NCBI GenBank assembly: GCA_023405815.1
Contig: JAEXXM010000031.1
Coordinates: 1 to 60,442, forward strand
Length of the DNA: 60,442 nt
Direction: 5' to 3'
From: Pseudomonadota bacterium
GTDB taxonomy: Bacteria > Pseudomonadota > Alphaproteobacteria > Rhizobiales > Hyphomicrobiaceae
A program made the position numbers and the translations under genes. Below are positions 8,194 to 17,900 of this stretch, in pieces. A model generated the notes under the pieces. The model did not search any database. It was given only the letters and a program-made list of their open reading frames with translations, and had not been told where the DNA came from. How positions within the stretch are numbered: the stretch's first letter is position 1; every line of letters starts with the position of its first letter.

Positions 8194-9411
8194 TCAGAAC
8201 GAGAACGGCACGATTACGTCGAACCCCGCGGTGAACTGCTCATCCTCCGTCTGGTCATTGAATGGCTTCGTGTCGAAAGACCTGTCATAGCGAACCTCCG
8301 GCCGAACCAACACGCCCTCCAGTCGCTTCTCGGTGAACGGCTTGTAATTGAGCCCGACCGTGATCGCTCCATACGTCGTGCTGCCGCCACAGTACACGTT
8401 CGGTGATCCGCCGATAGTGTAATTGAAATCCACGAAGTCCTCGTTGCCGGGATAGGCGCAGACAAAGGCGCCGTCATCATCACGCCAAATCTCGCCGCGC
8501 ACGACTCCGCTCAGCCGATCGGTGAAGGCATAGATGAAGTATTGCGCTGCTCCATAACCCTCGGCATCAAAGGCATCGTCGCGGATAAAGTTCATGTCGG
8601 TGATGGAGGTCAGCTTGCTGGTGAGTTTCCAGGTGACGACAACATCGTTGAGGTAGCGATAGTCGTCGTTGTTGAGTGGTGCTTCCGGGCCGATGTGGGT
8701 TGACGCGAACACTGAAACCTTGCCGAGGTTGAGCCCTATCGCCCCGTGAAAAGCGCCGGAGTCGTTGGTATCGCCCTCTCCCTCGACAAACGTCGTGTTC
8801 ACGCCTGTGTCGGCTCCCAAATAGATATCGACTTGGGGGGTGAGATGCGTCGTTGTCATGATGCCGGTGTGCTTGAAGGGGATACCGAAGTTAAAGATGT
8901 AGCTGTGGGAATAGAGATAATCGCCCGGCGCATAGATGACCTCGGCGCCTTCCAAAGTAACGTACTGGCCAATTTTGACGTCGACGCCTCCCTGGGTCAG
9001 CACTGGCAGATGCATGTTGACGAAGGCTTCGACGATATCGATTTGATTGCGGTCGTCGATGGCGCGGTCGAGCTCGCCGAAGAAGTGCGTGTAGCGCGCG
9101 TCCGATCCGTAATACGCCTGCAGCCTGAAACCGAGGTCGAAGACCTGCTTGCTCGGGTCGATGGGTCGTTCGAGGTTAAACAAGACCTGATTGAGCAGGG
9201 CCTCGTTGGCGCGGTCCGTGAACAGGTGACCGAAGTTGATGCCGTTGTCGGGATCGTCGGGATTGGCGGTGATCCCAGCCTGGACGTATCCGGAAAACTT
9301 CACATCCTTCCACCAGTCGTCGGCGAGCGCGCCAGTGCTTCCCAACACTTGCGGAGCCGCGAGCGGCAGCGCCATGACGACTGCCCAAAAGGCATTTGAA
9401 CGCGAGTACAT
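8194..9411 (-). CDS. Porin-like outer-membrane beta-barrel protein
   Basis: About 405 residues from the ATG at 9411, which follows GGGGGA. The signal peptide ends near TGALA, and the mature protein begins DDWWKDVKFSGYVQ, typical of the first strand of a porin-like barrel (OmpL / BBP2 style). Alternating aromatic and acidic strands run to a terminal Phe (DVIVPFSF), the outer-membrane sorting signal. A GGSTTYGA stretch contains a Cys pair (CAYPG and YCGGS). The substrate is unknown; this could be the outer-membrane exit for small ions or a simple diffusion pore. The track start at 9435 is eight codons longer and less likely. Confidence 0.8.
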   Translation of the reverse strand: MYSRSNAFWAVVMALPLAAPQVLGSTGALADDWWKDVKFSGYVQAGITANPDDPDNGINFGHLFTDRANEALLNQVLFNLERPIDPSKQVFDLGFRLQAYYGSDARYTHFFGELDRAIDDRNQIDIVEAFVNMHLPVLTQGGVDVKIGQYVTLEGAEVIYAPGDYLYSHSYIFNFGIPFKHTGIMTTTHLTPQVDIYLGADTGVNTTFVEGEGDTNDSGAFHGAIGLNLGKVSVFASTHIGPEAPLNNDDYRYLNDVVVTWKLTSKLTSITDMNFIRDDAFDAEGYGAAQYFIYAFTDRLSGVVRGEIWRDDDGAFVCAYPGNEDFVDFNYTIGGSPNVYCGGSTTYGAITVGLNYKPFTEKRLEGVLVRPEVRYDRSFDTKPFNDQTEDEQFTAGFDVIVPFSF

Positions 9412-9702
9412 GTTCGTCCCCCAGTGCCGGTTCACACCCTGGAACCGGTCTCAGAACGGCCCGCTCCGGCTGCTTCAGCGAACGGCCGATGCACGCGAGT
9501 GGCGGAGATTCCGTGAGATGAGCGGTAAGGCAGCAGGTAATTCCTCGGCAACGACATAATTTAAGCAATCGCCCAAATGATATGCAGACTCGGTTTCGCC
9601 AAAGAATTATTCAGGAGTAATGTATCCGAGCGGCAACTTGAAATGAACGATTATTGCACAAAAGATGAGTTTCTCTCCTAATAAGTGTGGCGCTCATGCG
9701 TT

Positions 9703-9730
9703 CAATTATTGGCCATAAGTACAATAATTG
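9703..9730. promoter_or_regulatory. Inverted repeat upstream of the 9790 promoter
   Basis: Perfect arms CAATTATTG (9703-9711) and CAATAATTG (9722-9730) separated by ten bases, ending 13 bases before the -35 box. The related half-site ATTATTGCACAA at 9650-9661 shares 11 of 12 bases with ATAATTGCACAA at 9725-9736. The layout fits an activator site; which regulator is unknown. Confidence 0.45.
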
Positions 9731-9743
9731 CACAATGCTGCCG

Positions 9744-9772
9744 TTGACATCCGAGATGACCCAATTTAGCTT
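9744..9772 (+). promoter_or_regulatory. Sigma-70-like promoter for 9790-10131
   Basis: TTGACA at 9744-9749, 17-base spacer, TAGCTT at 9767-9772; the gene starts 18 bases further on. The -35 is a perfect consensus. Confidence 0.55.
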
Positions 9773-9789
9773 CTACGTAAGGGGCATAT

Positions 9790-10131
9790 ATGTCTACCTT
9801 ACGGATCATACTCGGTATTTTCATCAGCATCGGGCTGACGCTGGGGCCGGTGCAGGGTGCGCCATCTAGCAGCCTTCCCGCACCAATGATCGGCGCGGCC
9901 ACAAAGGCGGCGGCTGCGGCGAAGGGCTCAATGGATGAGGACTGCGCCTGCTGCAGCCTCATTGCACACTGCTCTGCGCTGCGGTGTACGGCCCATTGCG
10001 TTCAATTCGCCCCAAGTTCGCCCGCTCCGAAATATGTTGGCATGATCGGGCATGCGGCCTTCGCTGGCCTCTTGCGTCCCCTGCATGAGGGGCTTGCCTG
10101 GCAACCTCCTCCTCCTCCCCCTCGAGTCTGA
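9790..10131 (+). CDS. Cys-cluster secreted protein with PPPR tail (paralog C)
   Basis: A 113-residue protein, ATG at 9790 after AAGGGGCAT. Signal peptide MSTLRIILGIFISIG with cleavage near PVQGA, Ala-rich linker, then CACCSLIAHCSALRCTAHC with the family spacing, GHAAFAG, and WQPPPPPPRV at the end. Compared with paralogs A and B the His content of the cluster is higher (HC, HC). The DKTWN-like partner follows at 10273-10503. It has its own promoter, unlike the copy in the pump operon. Periplasmic; function unknown. Confidence 0.8.
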   Translation: MSTLRIILGIFISIGLTLGPVQGAPSSSLPAPMIGAATKAAAAAKGSMDEDCACCSLIAHCSALRCTAHCVQFAPSSPAPKYVGMIGHAAFAGLLRPLHEGLAWQPPPPPPRV

Positions 10132-10272
10132 TGATCTAGCGCGGACGTGAATTGCGCCGCGGTCCTTGAGGTCGCTCGTCAACTCGTGCGCTTTCCGCGC
10201 TGCCTGTCGTCTCGCGCTCGTGATGGCGCGGGCGGAGGCACGCCCAGAAAATCAGAATCTCGGGAGAATTCG

Positions 10273-10503
10273 ATGAAAACCATCGTTACCGCGGCCATTG
10301 TGGCCATCGGCCTTGCCGCCGGCACTATTGGTAGCCGAGCGCAGGCGGAAATCGTGTGGCATTTCCCCTACAAGGGGACGCCTTATGCGACGCAGACCAC
10401 GCCGACCGCGCATGATTACCGCGCCTGGCGTGGCCACTATCGCTCCTGCAGGGTCTTGCGGCGCTCCGGCGGCAAAAGGCCATGCCAAAAGACGTGGCAC
10501 TAA
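10273..10503 (+). CDS. Small secreted basic protein, distant DKTWN-family member
   Basis: A 76-residue protein, ATG at 10273 preceded by CTCGGGAGAATTCG. The signal peptide begins MKTIVTAAIV like that of 4717-4956, and ends RAQA. The mature part is basic with a W/H/Y-rich start (EIVWHFPYKG), HDYRAWRGHYRSC, and a second Cys near the end (KRPCQKTWH). It follows paralog C by 141 bases, repeating the pairing of a Cys-cluster gene with an MKT-type small gene seen at 4233/4717 and 18688/19168. No known domain. Confidence 0.7.
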   Translation: MKTIVTAAIVAIGLAAGTIGSRAQAEIVWHFPYKGTPYATQTTPTAHDYRAWRGHYRSCRVLRRSGGKRPCQKTWH

Positions 10504-10675
10504 GAGCGCGGAAAACAGCGCTGGCTCACGGCTCGGCCATGGGCCAGCAGCCGACCCAGGCCAGGCTGAGCGCGGTTCTCAATGACCATGCTTGGACAGG
10601 CGATAAATCTCGGGCCGCACTCATAGGAAGACGTGGGTTGTCGACGGCGTGCGCCTTGAAAGGAAGGACAACGTC

Positions 10676-11155
10676 ATGGACAAGTGGGAGTTCCTCAGGT
10701 GGAGGCGAACGCTTGGATACACGCAAGAGGAAGCTGGCGAAAAGCTCGGGGTCGCGCGCGGTACCATCGTTAACTGGGAGAGAGGAACCACGCGCATTCC
10801 ACAAGCTATCGATCTCGCCTGCTGCGAGCTCACGCGGCGTTCGAAGCAGCGCCCCGATTTTGGCCCAGTCAATCTCATCTACAGCGACTGTCGGGTATCG
10901 TCTCGCACCTCTCTCTTGCAATGCGAGCTCTATTCCAGCAACAACGCTGCGATCGGGCGAGCTCTCAATCTAAGTCAGAGCTGCGTCAATCTAATGATCA
11001 TCGAAGATGGCGGTAGCCTTATCTGGAGCGCATCTGAACTCTTGCGTGAGTGTGAGAGGCGAAGGGATGAGGTGAGGCTACCGGGCTTGCGCCACAAGCC
11101 GAAGGGCAATCCAGACCACGAACCGGCAGTCCCGGTGGAGGGCAAGCCAAGATAG
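10676..11155 (+). CDS. XRE-family helix-turn-helix regulator
   Basis: A 159-residue protein; the ATG at 10676 follows AAGGAAGGACAACGTC. The N-terminal 60 residues form a Cro/C1-type helix-turn-helix (TLGYTQEEAGEKLGV, then TIVNWERGTTRIP). The remainder is poorly structured and Arg/Pro-rich, with several Cys (ACCEL, SDCR, LQCEL) that might sense metal or redox state (inference). It is single on its strand, after the small secreted pair. Target genes unknown. Confidence 0.75.
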   Translation: MDKWEFLRWRRTLGYTQEEAGEKLGVARGTIVNWERGTTRIPQAIDLACCELTRRSKQRPDFGPVNLIYSDCRVSSRTSLLQCELYSSNNAAIGRALNLSQSCVNLMIIEDGGSLIWSASELLRECERRRDEVRLPGLRHKPKGNPDHEPAVPVEGKPR

Positions 11156-11808
11156 TGATCAATTCAATTGGAGCCCAAAATGTAATTTGCGAACCAGCGC
11201 CAGCGTGAATAAGCGAAGAACGGGTGACCTGGCCCTGAACTTTCATTAATTGTGTTGCTCGGAGCATCAGGGAAGGCGCGCCGTCCCTATGCGACACGGC
11301 GCATCCAAGTTGGTCCCTCTAATTTGAGTGCGAGCGAACGATCGTCGAAGCGCGTCGTCTTTCCCGGTAAAAGCGCTGCAGACTTCGCGCGTTGGGCGTC
11401 GTCGTCCAGATACCTGGGATCACTTCGTCCTTATGGCAGTAGGTGTGTTGTGGCAGTGGTGCTGCGCTGACCGCGCGACCGTGACGCCAGCAAGAACCAC
11501 GCCCCGCGTGATCGCGGCGCAGAGGATCGTCGAGCACCTGCTGGATCTCGGGCCGGGAGTTCACCAAGCGACCGCCCACGCCGTCAGATTCGACGCCGTG
11601 GCCGCGGGGCAAGAGCGGTGGCCGGCCGGCAGGCCTAGGGAAAAGAAAGTCCGGGCGCCAGGTGGGGTAATGCGATCCCGGGCCCTCGCGCAACGGCTCC
11701 CAAGTGCAATCGTCGGCTTAATGGGGCGGCGCACACTCAGCGCCCCGCCGCTCCATTTGAGGGATAGTGGTTCAGGCGTGGGATCAGGCGGCTTTCCGTG
11801 CGGCGCTG
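11156..11808. other. No supported gene
   Basis: The region shows overlapping frames on both strands (plus about 11328-11837, minus about 11319-11693 and 11561-11830), all with shadow-like composition and no credible start. The AT content rises just after the XRE gene, then returns to normal. Nothing recognised. Confidence 0.5.
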
Positions 11809-12141
11809 TCACGCCTGCCAACCGCCCCATACGATGATGCCCATTCCGAGCAGCGTGACGGCGACGCCCGTCACATCCCAGGCCGTGAGAGCTGCGCCAT
11901 CGACTTGCCGCAGCCAGACCAGCGCGACCGCGACGTATACGCCACCGTACGCGGCATAGACGCGCCCTGAATCAGTAGGGTGCAGGGTCAAGAGCCAGAC
12001 GAACAGAGCAAGGCTCGCTGCCGCAATCGGCAGCAGCCAAAGCGGGCCCTGCTTCTTCACCCAGAGGTACGGAAGGTAGCACCCGACGATTTCGGCAACC
12101 GCAGTCACGATAAACAGGGCGAGCGTCTTGAAGAGGATCAT
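11809..12141 (-). CDS. ynfA: YnfA-family membrane protein (UPF0060)
   Basis: About 110 residues with four predicted membrane helices. The start MILFKTLALFIVTAVAEIVG, the motif GCYLPYLW and the middle YAAYGGVYVAVALVWL match the YnfA family, distantly related to small multidrug resistance pumps. The ATG at 12141 gives the usual family length; the upstream ATG at 12165 adds eight odd residues. YnfA genes often lie beside metal or drug regulators. Its substrate is not established. Confidence 0.9.
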   Translation of the reverse strand: MILFKTLALFIVTAVAEIVGCYLPYLWVKKQGPLWLLPIAAASLALFVWLLTLHPTDSGRVYAAYGGVYVAVALVWLRQVDGAALTAWDVTGVAVTLLGMGIIVWGGWQA

Positions 12142-12533
12142 GAGGCGGTGAGGCAACAGCTCCACGACGTTTCGATCCGCTTAACCCTCCTTTTCGGCAG
12201 CGATCGGCAGCGAGCAATCTTCAAGGTGCACACAGCCGCATTTAAGGCCGACGTCGGATCGCGCTCCGATTCGCTTACCATTTGCGCGGCTGTCAACGGA
12301 ACAACTCCGGCCTGCAGCAGGCGGTCGATGGCGGGGCATCTGGCACGTCGAGCGCGCCCTGGTCTGGTGCGGGGATGGCGGTCGTGGCGGAGCATTCGCT
12401 AGCCTTTGCATCGCCGTCCTTCGGACATGGGGAGGGATCGGCGGGCCGAGGCAACCTAGCGGCCGTCGTGCGGGTTAAATGAACGTCATTTGGTGCGGTA
12501 ACATATCACCTTGACGCACCGTAGAGTTCCGGC
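12142..12533. other. No supported gene; degenerate minus-strand frames
   Basis: Frames at about 12138-12395 and 12181-12411 (minus) are Arg/Pro-rich. One ends CGCVHLEDC, faintly like the metal-binding tail of a MerR protein, which would fit a decayed regulator next to ynfA, but no DNA-binding domain can be read. Directly before the 12534 start lies ACCTTGACGCACC, a possible -35. Confidence 0.4.
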
Positions 12534-12956
12534 ATGCTTGCGTTATCGTTCCTTCGAGGCTTGCCCTTGACCGTTGGCCGCCGAGTTTTGACCGCCCTGA
12601 TCGGCTTCGCCGTGGCGCTTGCACCGCTCGGCGCGGCGGCCGCTACTGCGCGCGGGCAGGCAGTCGTGGGGATGAGCGTTGGACATTCGGCCAGCCAGCA
12701 TGGTGCCAGCGCACTCCAGGACGGCGCGTCGAAGATCATTAAAGCCGAAGCCAAATCGGATGACGCGTGCTGCCCATGCGAAAACGATAAATCCGATTGT
12801 GGGCAGTCCTGCCTGCAGAACTGCTCGGTCGCGCCGGCGGTGATGCCAGCCGAACCTGTGAGCGGGTTTTTCGCAGTGCCGCGCTTTGCCATGTTGCGCG
12901 GCGCACAACTGCCCGACTGGTCTCCGGGCCCGCAGCTTCCCCCACCCCGCTCCTGA
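12534..12956 (+). CDS. Cys-cluster secreted protein with PPPR tail (paralog F, divergent)
   Basis: A 140-residue protein that opens the pump operon. The signal peptide covers the first 36 residues, with its core in VLTALIGFAVALAPLGAAAA. The Cys cluster has an altered pattern (ACCPCENDKSDCGQSCLQNC) and is followed by QLPPPRS. A His/Ser stretch (SVGHSASQHGAS) precedes it. No good ribosome binding site was seen before the ATG at 12534; a TTG at about 12567, after GAGG, would still keep the signal peptide. Next gene: YtkA-like at 13066. Confidence 0.7.
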   Translation: MLALSFLRGLPLTVGRRVLTALIGFAVALAPLGAAAATARGQAVVGMSVGHSASQHGASALQDGASKIIKAEAKSDDACCPCENDKSDCGQSCLQNCSVAPAVMPAEPVSGFFAVPRFAMLRGAQLPDWSPGPQLPPPRS

Positions 12957-13065
12957 TCCCTGCCTGAGACGCGCGACCGCGAGCGACCGCTCGTGCACGC
13001 CTGCGCGTCGAGAACCTGCTGGCCACTAGGCCCGCGCCACGTTCTTCAGCGACAAGGATCACGTC

Positions 13066-13449
13066 ATGACTCGTACAATAATCGCGACCGCTCTGGCGGT
13101 CATTGTCAGCGCTGGCACCGTCCCGGCGGGGGCGACCAACTACGCTTTCGAGCCCGTTAACGCCGAGGTGGCGAACGGTGCCGGCAGCGAGCTCGCCGTG
13201 CGCCTCCTTAACAAGGTGTCGGGCAAGCCGGTCGACAAGGCCATCATTTTCCGCTCGCGTCTCGACATGGAGCCCGAGGGCATGGCGGCGATGACCGCCC
13301 CCGTGGAGCCGATGCCCTCCACCGAGCCCGGTGTCTATCGCTTCAAGGCCGATCTCACCATGGCTGGCCAGTGGGCACTAAAGCTCATGGCCAAGGTGCA
13401 GGGCGAGAAAGAGACCGTGCAGGGCACGGTCGTGTTCAGAGCCAAGTGA
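13066..13449 (+). CDS. YtkA/FixH-like periplasmic protein
   Basis: A 127-residue protein with signal peptide (cleavage after PAGAT) and a compact beta-sandwich pattern typical of YtkA-like and FixH proteins (SELAVRLLNKVSGKPVDKA, then GVYRFKADLTMAGQWAL). Several Met residues (MEPEGMAAM, EPMPSTEPG) are candidate copper ligands. Proteins of this type often accompany CusB/CopA genes and are proposed to handle copper in the periplasm. It precedes cusB by eight bases, hence the same transcript. Confidence 0.8.
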   Translation: MTRTIIATALAVIVSAGTVPAGATNYAFEPVNAEVANGAGSELAVRLLNKVSGKPVDKAIIFRSRLDMEPEGMAAMTAPVEPMPSTEPGVYRFKADLTMAGQWALKLMAKVQGEKETVQGTVVFRAK

Positions 13450-13457
13450 GGCACACC

Positions 13458-14996
13458 ATGCATAAGCTTCTCATAACGGCCGTCGTCGCGCCGGTCCTGG
13501 CTGCGGCTGGAGCTGGCGGGTATTGGCTCAGCACCGGCGCCTGGCCCGATCTGGCGTTGTTGGAGCGCGCCGGCGAGCAGGCGCTCATGCCGGCCCACAC
13601 CCGCGGTGCGGCGGCTGCCGATGCGCGCGCCGTTCTCTACTGGCGCGATCCTGACGGCAAGCCGGAGTACGCGGCCGCGTCGGCGAAAACGCGGGACGGC
13701 CGCGATTTCGTACCCGTCTACTCGGACCAGGAGCCCGACTTTGCGCAGAGCACGCCAGCGGCGCAGGAGGCCGAGTCGGCGGCGCCGACGGCAGCCGCTG
13801 GCGAGCGCAAGCCCATCTACTACCGCAATCCCATGGGCCTGCCGGACATCTCGCCGGTGCCGAAGAAGGACTCCATGGGGATGGACTACATCCCCGTCTA
13901 CGAGGGGGAGGATGACGCGGGCAGCGTCAGCATTTCGCCGGAGAAGATCCAGCGCAGCGGCGTGCGCAGCGAGGAGGTCAAAAAGCGCACCTTGGGCCAT
14001 ACGGTGCGCGCCCCCGGCATCGTCAAGCTGGACGAGCGGCGCATCTCGGTCATCGCCCTGCGCTTCGATGGCTATCTCGAGAAGGTTGCGGATGTGACGA
14101 CCGGAACGCGCGTCAAGGCGGGCGAGCCGCTGATGACCATCTATGCACCCGAGCTGCTCTCCATCGGCGCCCGCCTGGTCGTCGAGGAAGAGACGGGCTG
14201 GGGACCCATCGCCTCGGGGAGGCGAACGGCGACCGAAGGTGCACGCACGCGTGCCCCTGTCATAGGCGCGCGGCGGCGCCTGGAGAACATGAAGATCCCG
14301 AAGGACGTCATCGATGGCATCGCACGCACGCGCAATGTTCCCGATACCATCGTCTGGCGCGCGCCGAACGACGGGATCGTCCTTGAGCGCACCGCCGTCG
14401 AGGGCATGCGCGCGCAGGCCGGCGAAGTGCTGTTCCGCATTGCCGACCATTCGTATGTCTGGGTGATGGCCGATGTGCCGGAGGCCGAGCTTGGTGCCCT
14501 CAAGGTCGGGCAGCCGGTAATGGTGCGCGCCCGTGCCTACCCGGACCGGGAGTTCGGCGGCAAGGTCGCCGTCATCTATCCGCATCTCAACAAGGAGACG
14601 CGTACCGCTCCCATCCGCATCGAGCTGCCCAATCCCGACCTTGCCCTGCTGCCCGACATGTACGCGGATGTCGAGATCACGGCCGGAGCCGATCGCGAGG
14701 TCGTGGCGGTGCCCAACAGTGCCGTGATCGACAGCGGAACGCGCCAAGTTGTAATTCTCGACAAAGGCGAAGGCCGCTTCGAGCCGCGCGAGGTCAAGCT
14801 CGGGCAGCATGGGGATAGCTTCCGGGAGGTCGTCAAGGGCGTCAAGGCTGGCGACAAGGTGGTCACCGCCGCGAACTTCCTCATCGACGCGGAGAGCAAT
14901 CTGCGCGCTGCGCTCAAGGGGTTCGCCGCCGAGACTGCCCCTGCTGAGAAAGACTCTGGCACCGAGCCGAAATCCAGCGTGGAGGCTGGCCAATGA
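13458..14996 (+). CDS. cusB: Cu/Ag efflux RND periplasmic adaptor
   Basis: A 512-residue membrane-fusion protein linking the inner-membrane pump CusA to an outer-membrane channel. N-terminal membrane anchor, then a heavy-metal-binding motif, YYRNPMGLPDISPVPKKDSM, near residue 120; a degenerate version (LYWRDPDGKPEY) lies near residue 57. The barrel-sandwich hybrid domain, short helical hairpin and beta-barrel follow (GYLEKVADVTTGTRVKAG; APNDGIVLERTAVEG; GQPVMVRARAYP). It ends four bases into cusA (ATGA overlap). The doubled metal-binding motif is unusual. The start at 13458 avoids extending back into the YtkA-like gene. Confidence 0.92.
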   Translation: MHKLLITAVVAPVLAAAGAGGYWLSTGAWPDLALLERAGEQALMPAHTRGAAAADARAVLYWRDPDGKPEYAAASAKTRDGRDFVPVYSDQEPDFAQSTPAAQEAESAAPTAAAGERKPIYYRNPMGLPDISPVPKKDSMGMDYIPVYEGEDDAGSVSISPEKIQRSGVRSEEVKKRTLGHTVRAPGIVKLDERRISVIALRFDGYLEKVADVTTGTRVKAGEPLMTIYAPELLSIGARLVVEEETGWGPIASGRRTATEGARTRAPVIGARRRLENMKIPKDVIDGIARTRNVPDTIVWRAPNDGIVLERTAVEGMRAQAGEVLFRIADHSYVWVMADVPEAELGALKVGQPVMVRARAYPDREFGGKVAVIYPHLNKETRTAPIRIELPNPDLALLPDMYADVEITAGADREVVAVPNSAVIDSGTRQVVILDKGEGRFEPREVKLGQHGDSFREVVKGVKAGDKVVTAANFLIDAESNLRAALKGFAAETAPAEKDSGTEPKSSVEAGQ

Positions 14997-17900
14997 TTGC
15001 CTGGATCATCCGCTGGTCGGCGAACAACCTCATGTTGGTCCTGCTCGGCGCCGTGTTTGCCACTGGCGCCGGCATCTACGCCATCAAGAACGTGCCGCTC
15101 GACGCCATCCCCGACCTCTCCGATACGCAGGTCATCATCTACACCGAGGCGCCGGGCCAGGCTCCGCAGGTGATCGAGGACCAGATCACCTATCCCCTGA
15201 CAACGGCCATGCTTTCCGTGCCGAGGTCACGCGTGGTGCGCGGATTCTCCTTCTTCGGTGTCAGCTTCGTCTACGTCATTTTCGATGAAGGCACAGACAT
15301 CTATTGGGCGCGCTCGCGCGTGCTCGAGTACCTGAGTTTCGCCGCCCGCAATCTGCCGCGCAACGTGACGCCGACCATCGGCCCCGACGCCACAGGCGTC
15401 GGCTGGGTCTACCAGTACGCCGTCTTGGCCGCCAAGCGGACGCTCGCCGACTTGCGCACGATACAAGACTGGCAGGTGCGCTATGCGCTGGCGAAGTCGG
15501 AAGGGGTCGCCGAGGTCGCGAGCGTGGGCGGCTTCGTACGCCAGTACAGCGTCGTGGTCGATCCCGGCCGGCTCAAGACCTTCAACATCTCGCTCCCCAA
15601 GATCAGGGACGCGATCCGTCAATCGAACATGGACGTCGGCGGGCGCGTGGTCGAGCTCGCCGAAACCGAGTTCATGGTGCGCGGGCGCGGCTACATCAGG
15701 AACACCAAGGACCTCGAGCAGATCGTTCTCAAGAGTGAGAACGGTACCCCGGTCTATCTGCGCGACGTGGCGCGCGTCGAGCTGGCACCCGACGAGCGGC
15801 GCGGCATCACCGAGCTCAACGGCGAGGGGGAGGCCGTCTCCGGCATCGCCGTGCAGCGGTATGGGCAAAACGCGCTCGCCGTCATCGACAACATCAAGCA
15901 GCGTTTGGAAGAGATCCGCTCGAGCCTGCCCGACGGCACGGAAATCGTTGCGGTCTACGACCGCTCCGAGCTCATCCGCCGCGCCATCGATACGCTGAAG
16001 CGGACGCTCACCGAGGAAAGCCTCATCGTGGCGCTGGTGTGCGTCGTCTTCCTGTTGCATGCGCGCAGCGCCTTCGTCGCCATCCTGACGCTGCCGCTCG
16101 GCGTGCTCATCGCCTACGTGTTCATGTACATGTTGGGGATCAGCTCCAACATCATGAGCCTCGGCGGCATCGCGATCGCTATCGGCGCCATGGTGGACGC
16201 CGCCATCGTGATGATCGAGAACGCGCACAAGCATCTCGAGCGCGCGCCGCCCGACAAGCCGCGCACGGAGATTCTGATCGAGGCCGCAACCCAGGTCGGT
16301 CCGGCCCTCTTCTTCTCGCTCCTCATCATCACCGTGTCGTTCCTGCCGATCTTCACGCTCGAGGCGCAGGAAGGGCGCCTGTTCAAGCCGCTTGCCTTCA
16401 CCAAGACCTTCGCCATGGGCGCGGCCGCCTTCCTCTCCGTGACCCTCGTCCCGGCGTTGATGGTGATCTTCGTGCGCGGCAAGATCCTTCCCGAGGAGAA
16501 GAACCCTATCAACCGCTTCCTGATCTGGGTCTACCGCCCGGTCATCGACGCCGTGCTCAGGGCCAAGACGCTGACGATCGCGCTGGCGGTGGCGGTGCTG
16601 GTCATCAGCATCTGGCCGGCGGCCAAGCTCGGCTCGGAGTTCATGCCCAACCTCAACGAAGGCACGCTGCTCTATATGCCAGTGTCGCTGCCCGGCCTTT
16701 CCGTCACCAAGGCCGCCGAGCTGCTGCAGACCCAGGACCGGATCATCAAGTCCTTCCCCGAAGTGGCCTCCGTGTACGGCAAGGCGGGACGCGCGGCGAC
16801 CGCCACCGACCCGGCGCCGATCGAGATGTTCGAGACCGTCGTCAATCTCAAACCCGAGAGCGAGTGGCGCACCGGCATGAGCCTCGACAAGCTGATCAGC
16901 GAGATGGACAAATCGTTGCAGTTCCCAGGCGTGTCCAATGCCTGGACGATGCCCATCAAGGCGCGCATCGACATGCTGGCCACCGGCATCCGCACGCCCA
17001 TCGGCGTCAAGGTGTTCGGCCAGAATCTGAAGGATATCGAGCGTGTCGCGCGCGAGATCGAGGTCGCCTTGCGCGCAGTGCCCGGCACGGCCAGCGCCTA
17101 CGCCGAGCGTGTCATCGGCGGCTACTACCTCGAGATCGAGCCCAAACGCGATCAGCTCGGCCGCTACGGTCTGATGGTGGGTGACGTGCAGGACGTCGTT
17201 GCCACCGCGCTCGGTGCCGAGACGGTGACCACGACCGTCGAAGGGCGCGAGCGCTATGCGGTCAACGTGCGCTATCCGCGCGAGCTGCGCTCCGATCCGA
17301 ACGCGATTGCGCGCGATGTGCTGGTCACTCTTCCCAATGGCGGCACGGTGCCACTGGGAGAGGTGGCGACGGTGAAGCGCACACAAGGGCCTGCCTCGAT
17401 CCGCACCGAGGACGCGCAGCTCGTGGCCTACATCTACGTCGACGTGCGCGACAGGGATCTCGGCAGCTACGTCGCCGCTGCCCAGCGCGCCGTCGCCGAG
17501 CAGGTGAAGCTGCCCGACGGCTATTACGTCACCTGGAGCGGCCAGTTCGAATACTACGAGCGCGCCAAGGAGCGGCTGAAGATCGTCGTCCCGGTGACGC
17601 TGTTGATCATTGTGTTGCTGCTCTACCTGAACTTCCGCCGCTGGACCGAGACGCTGATCGTGATGCTGTCGCTGCCCTTTGCCCTCGTCGGAGGCTTCTG
17701 GCTGATGTGGTGGCTCGGCTTCAACCTGTCGGTGGCCGTCGCCGTCGGCTTCATCGCCCTTGCCGGCGTCGCGGCAGAAACGGGCGTCGTCATGCTGATC
17801 TACCTCGATCAGGCGCTGAACGAGGCCCGAGAGCGCGCCCAGCACAAGGGTCGGCCTCTATCGCGCGCCGATCTGCACGCGGCGATCATGGAAGGCGCGG

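Larger units (their letters stand above)
9412..9789. promoter_or_regulatory. AT-rich divergent control region
   Basis: Between the porin-like gene (minus) and the Cys-cluster gene at 9790 (plus). The last 220 bases are clearly AT-rich compared with the flanks. It holds a sigma-70-like promoter, an inverted repeat and a half-site at 9650-9661 (ATTATTGCACAA), listed separately. No gene seen. Confidence 0.6.

Noticed and set aside
12181..12411. Minus frame ending CGCVHLEDC, like a MerR metal-binding tail
   Set aside because: No helix-turn-helix can be read upstream in any frame, and the rest is Arg/Pro-rich.
12490..12520. ATTTGGTGCGGTAAC as a further GTAAC operator
   Set aside because: Only one GTAAC half-site; spacing does not fit the eight-member consensus.
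13335..14993. 552-residue open frame antisense to cusB
   Set aside because: Same reason; composition is shadow-like and cusB on the plus strand is complete.
15227..17845. 872-residue open frame antisense to cusA
   Set aside because: High-GC shadow: Asp/His/Arg/Gly-rich, no domain, and the opposite strand codes for a textbook pump.
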